A DNA stretch of 64,000 nt from Palsa-504 sp963753225 (GTDB taxonomy: Bacteria; Actinomycetota; Actinomycetes; Streptosporangiales; Streptosporangiaceae), in assembly GCA_963753225.1 (NCBI GenBank), contig CAVWBQ010000008.1:124001-188000 (forward strand), written 5' to 3'. A program made the position numbers and the translations under genes. Below, piece by piece: positions 61,464 to 64,000 of this stretch; within the stretch, counting starts at the first letter, position 1; each line of letters begins with the position of its first letter. Under the pieces are notes generated by a model. It saw nothing but the letters and a program-made list of their open reading frames with translations, ran no database searches and was not told where the DNA came from.

Positions 61464-63395
61464 CTAAGACCCCGATGCCGACCCGACGATCGCGACGAGC
61501 CGGTCGAACAGCCCGTTCACGCTGCTTGTTGCCTGCTGCAACTCGCCGTCGTCCCGCATGCGGCGCACCGCGTACCTGCGCAACTCAGCGGCCGTGAACG
61601 ACTCCGAGTGCTCCAGTTGCCCGGCCAATTTGCGCGCGGACTCGGTCAGACTGCTCCCCATCTCGGCCGGCTCGCTAAGGCTGAGCATGACGGCCTGATG
61701 CCACAGCGCCTCGACGAGACCGATGACCTGCTCTCGGCCCGATTGCCTGCCGGACCAGATCCGGACGAAGTCCATGGCATCACGGTGGGCCGCCACTCGC
61801 TGCTCAGCGGATTTGAAGTAGTAACGGTAAAGGAGCCGCCGGATGGACGCATGCAGTTCCTGCCAGGGCTCGTTAAGCGGCTGCTCGAGCAGCGCTGTAT
61901 CACTAATGGCTTGGAACAGATCCTGCTCGGACCAGCCTGCCTGCTGCACCGCGTCGGCAAATCCCGAATCGGAACCCATGCAGTGAGTCAGATGGGACAG
62001 GGTGAAGAACCGGTACGGCGCGAGCACCCGGAACGCGTGCTCCAGGGCCAGGCGAGGCTGGCCGGAGCCGCCCGCTGGCAGCGAGCTGGGGTTTCCGTTG
62101 CGCTCAAAGAGGCTGTGCGGCGAGAGCAGGTCAGCCATGACATAGGGCCGAGCGAGTTCCTCGAATAGCTGCTGGCTGCCAAGACGTTCCATCTCCAGCC
62201 AATCCTCGTCCCGTATCCAGTGCAAGCACCGGGTGAGCAAGCCTGGCAATCCCTCACTCAGCTTGTATACCGACGCGGCATACCTGGCAAGTGTCTCAGG
62301 TCCGTCTTGGCGGCGGCACTCAGCGGCGAATTCCCGCAGTGCCTGACCCACGATCTCTACCGTGAAGCCGGTAAGCGACAGATCACTGATGCGCGGGGTT
62401 GGCCAGACCCCACGCCAGTCGTCCACGCTGCGGCTCGCGATCACCAAGCCAAATCGCATGGCCGGCCGGCCGTCGGGGATGAGTTCATAGAGTCTGCTCA
62501 GGCATGAGCGCAAGCGCTCGGCGGCGGGGGTCTCGAGCAGTTCCGCGCTGTCTACCGTGCAAAGCAAGGACACATTCATCCTGCGGATCTCGCGCGCCAG
62601 GCTCCGCAGCCCCTCGGGACTGGCCGGGACAGCCTGGCGCAGGCCGAACATCTTAGCCAGCAGTTGCCCGGCGTCACCGCGCGCATCGGGGTGCAGGCGA
62701 AGGTCGACGGTGCGCTGCTCCCACCCGACCCCAGACGATGCGTCCGCGTTCTTGGCCTGCAATTCATGGAGCACCTGGCCCAGGAACCTCGTCTTGCCAA
62801 GCTGCGGCGGTGCAACCACGAGCCAGAAGTGCGGACCGCCCGAATCGGTCAGCCCGTTGACGACCTTGTCCAGTTCTTCCCGGCGATTGCGGAACTCAGG
62901 CGGCTCATGCCGGCTGCCGGCGACCACCGAACTCTGCGCGCCAAGTTCGGAAGCCGGCCTCAGCCGGCGGGGCAGGTCATCCAGGGCGGTGTCCCAATGG
63001 GCCGTTCCCGCCGCATTCAGATGGACATAGATGGACAGCGCGGTCGCTTCCGGAGCCTGGGTCTTGCTGATCTCCAGGACATGGATGAAGGCGACCGGCG
63101 GATGCGCGGCCCGCAACTGCTCCTCAGCTTTGATTGCCGCCGCTGCTTCGGCCATACACCATGCTGAGGCGAGGTAGTTGCCGGAAAGCAGGGCCAGGAA
63201 CGCCGAGGCGCCGCCGACGGCCTCCTCGATGCGCTCGGCCGTGTCCGGGCCTGACGCTCCGTGCTGCAGCCGGACGATGTCGATCCCCAGTCGGTCCAGC
63301 CGCTTCCGAACGACCTCAGCCTGTTCGTTGTCCTCGGCGGCCGAGCTCAGGAACACGGAGGGCGAGGCTCCCGCCCGCCCGGCGACCAAATCCAT
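61464..63395 (-). CDS. TIR-domain ATPase
   Basis: 643 residues. Residues 13-140 are a TIR domain (SVFLSSAAEDNEQAEVVRKR, LLSGNYLASAWCMAEAAAA); Glu83 is in the position of the catalytic glutamate of NAD-cleaving TIRs. A P-loop ATPase follows, with a Walker A variant VVAPPQLGKTRFLGQ (about 194-208), LLCTVDSAELLETP and FGLVIASRSVDDWRG. The C-terminal 250 residues are helical. It is first in the four-gene operon. ATG 63395 was chosen because GGGGGA is 7 nt upstream; GTG 63422 is in frame. If active, the TIR would deplete NAD or make a signal on triggering. Confidence 0.88.
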   Translation of the reverse strand: MDLVAGRAGASPSVFLSSAAEDNEQAEVVRKRLDRLGIDIVRLQHGASGPDTAERIEEAVGGASAFLALLSGNYLASAWCMAEAAAAIKAEEQLRAAHPPVAFIHVLEISKTQAPEATALSIYVHLNAAGTAHWDTALDDLPRRLRPASELGAQSSVVAGSRHEPPEFRNRREELDKVVNGLTDSGGPHFWLVVAPPQLGKTRFLGQVLHELQAKNADASSGVGWEQRTVDLRLHPDARGDAGQLLAKMFGLRQAVPASPEGLRSLAREIRRMNVSLLCTVDSAELLETPAAERLRSCLSRLYELIPDGRPAMRFGLVIASRSVDDWRGVWPTPRISDLSLTGFTVEIVGQALREFAAECRRQDGPETLARYAASVYKLSEGLPGLLTRCLHWIRDEDWLEMERLGSQQLFEELARPYVMADLLSPHSLFERNGNPSSLPAGGSGQPRLALEHAFRVLAPYRFFTLSHLTHCMGSDSGFADAVQQAGWSEQDLFQAISDTALLEQPLNEPWQELHASIRRLLYRYYFKSAEQRVAAHRDAMDFVRIWSGRQSGREQVIGLVEALWHQAVMLSLSEPAEMGSSLTESARKLAGQLEHSESFTAAELRRYAVRRMRDDGELQQATSSVNGLFDRLVAIVGSASGS

Positions 63396-63493
63396 ACGGC
63401 CATCCCCCCACTGCCACCGCACTGATCGATTCAGGAGTGCTGCCCAGCGGGCGCTGCCCGGACCGCCGTTGCGCTAGACCATTAATGCGGCAT

Positions 63494-63527
63494 ACATCAA
63501 AGTAACTATTGGCCTATTTGATGTCAA
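63494..63527 (-). promoter_or_regulatory. Promoter with overlapping operator for the TIR operon
   Basis: On the minus strand, TTGACA (63522-63527) lies exactly 17 bp before TACTTT (63499-63504). A perfect 8-bp inverted repeat ACATCAAA-N15-TTTGATGT (63494-63501 and 63517-63524) overlaps both boxes. The predicted transcript starts near 63492, about 95 nt before ATG 63395. The surrounding 63423-63663 is unusually A+T-rich for this window. Confidence 0.6.
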
Positions 63528-63663
63528 AGCCATGCTGAATATAGAGGACAAGCTAGCTCACTGCAATATAGAGCGGCGGACCAGCGGAATCGGTCGGCCC
63601 GCGTGCGCCCGCACCGTTCGGCTGGCCTGGGGCGTCAAAGAATGACCGATGATCGTGCTGAGG

Positions 63664-64000
63664 TCAGCGCCGCGGTAACTGCCGCATGTAGTCGCGGATG
63701 TCGTCGATCGTCGAGTTGATCTGCTCCACGCTCGTGGCGAGGCAGTCGCGTACCTTGCCGGGGTCGTCCGCGGCGGCGCTGAGCGCCCGCAGTATGGCTC
63801 CCAGGCCGACCAGGGCGCCGGTGACGCCGTCGTGCAGGTCGCGGGCGATCAGCTGACGATCGTCGGCGATCGCCAGCTGGCGCAGCGACTCCCGCAGTTC
63901 CTCCTCGGCCTCCCGCCGGTCAGTGATGTCGAAGATCACCCCGTCCAGCCAGATGCGGCCGTTGCTATCGCGGACCTGCTGGCCTCGTTCCAGCACCCAG
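63664..64000 (-). CDS. Sensor histidine kinase-like protein, lacking an ATPase domain; 5' end outside window
   Basis: The frame runs off the window edge. It ends a PAS/PAC domain (RDSNGRIWLDGVIFDITDRR) and then has the HisKA_3 dimerisation helix with the phospho-acceptor region IARDLHDGVTGALVGLGAIL. It stops after DDIRDYMRQLPRR, so the HATPase domain that should follow is missing. Either the gene is truncated or the protein is a phosphotransfer or adaptor partner. It reads in the same direction as the TIR operon, 241 bp upstream of it. Confidence 0.75.
   Translation of the reverse strand, partial: WVLERGQQVRDSNGRIWLDGVIFDITDRREAEEELRESLRQLAIADDRQLIARDLHDGVTGALVGLGAILRALSAAADDPGKVRDCLATSVEQINSTIDDIRDYMRQLPRR

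Overview
The window is G+C-rich, densely coded DNA from an actinomycete-type bacterium. The gene content fits this: a SARP/AfsR-type regulator, LuxR-STAND and XRE-STAND regulators, a mycothiol-dependent-isomerase-fold (TIGR03086) protein, DUF1206 and DUF4386 membrane proteins, and an actinobacterial-type nitric oxide synthase oxygenase. It reads as an accessory, insertion-rich region. Six mobile elements or clear transposase genes are visible (IS630, IS701, IS1380 with a nested group II intron, IS4, IS1634, ISL3), along with relics of others. Many ordinary genes are split, truncated or frameshifted.

Layout. 0-5.7 kb: an IS630 transposase at the edge, a PadR-WD40 membrane operon with its promoter, an XRE-STAND ATPase and an alpha/beta hydrolase. 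5.7-7.25 kb: an IS701-type element. 7.5-10.8 kb: a double-PAP2 phosphatase, a lipid kinase and a DUF1206 protein, all plausibly membrane-lipid related. 11.3-16.3 kb: a dedA-type gene split by an IS1380 element, whose transposase gene is itself split by a 2.6-kb group II intron. 16.3-18.6 kb: a phospholipase C-type phosphoesterase and a broken lipid kinase. 18.6-27.5 kb: a mostly regulatory and unknown stretch with degenerate tRNA-end-like repeats, a 970-aa LuxR-STAND regulator and a cytoplasmic substrate-binding-protein operon. 27.5-31 kb: an IS4 element that overwrote the end of a GNAT gene, and a frameshifted glycosyltransferase. 32-38 kb: an arylsulfotransferase-like lipoprotein, a truncated methyltransferase, an MBL hydrolase, a hydrolase-fold protein without a nucleophile, and an NTF2-like protein. 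38.9-41.8 kb: a nitric oxide synthase oxygenase gene facing a flavohemoglobin gene. 42-45 kb: a broken sugar isomerase and a frameshifted ABC exporter. 44.3-48.9 kb: a SARP regulator between two genes that carry matching 11/22-bp-phased direct repeats. 49-51 kb: a fumarase/adenylosuccinate-lyase superfamily enzyme and a decayed toxin-antitoxin locus.

The most notable locus is 51.36-63.53 kb, read leftward. It is a four-gene operon: TIR-ATPase, AAA-TPR ATPase, radical SAM/SPASM enzyme with an RRE-like region, and KAP-family NTPase. It is preceded by a consensus-like promoter with an inverted repeat over its -35 and -10. Two genes are each split by an IS. Removing the IS plus one target duplication restores both frames exactly, so the ancestral operon can be reconstructed. 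Its composition (TIR, two STAND-like or KAP NTPases, a RiPP-type radical SAM) suggests a biological-conflict or stress-response system; that role is inferred and not shown here.

Many of the frame breaks lie at short homopolymers. They could be real decay or uncorrected sequencing indels. The exact target duplications of the insertions argue that at least those disruptions are real.
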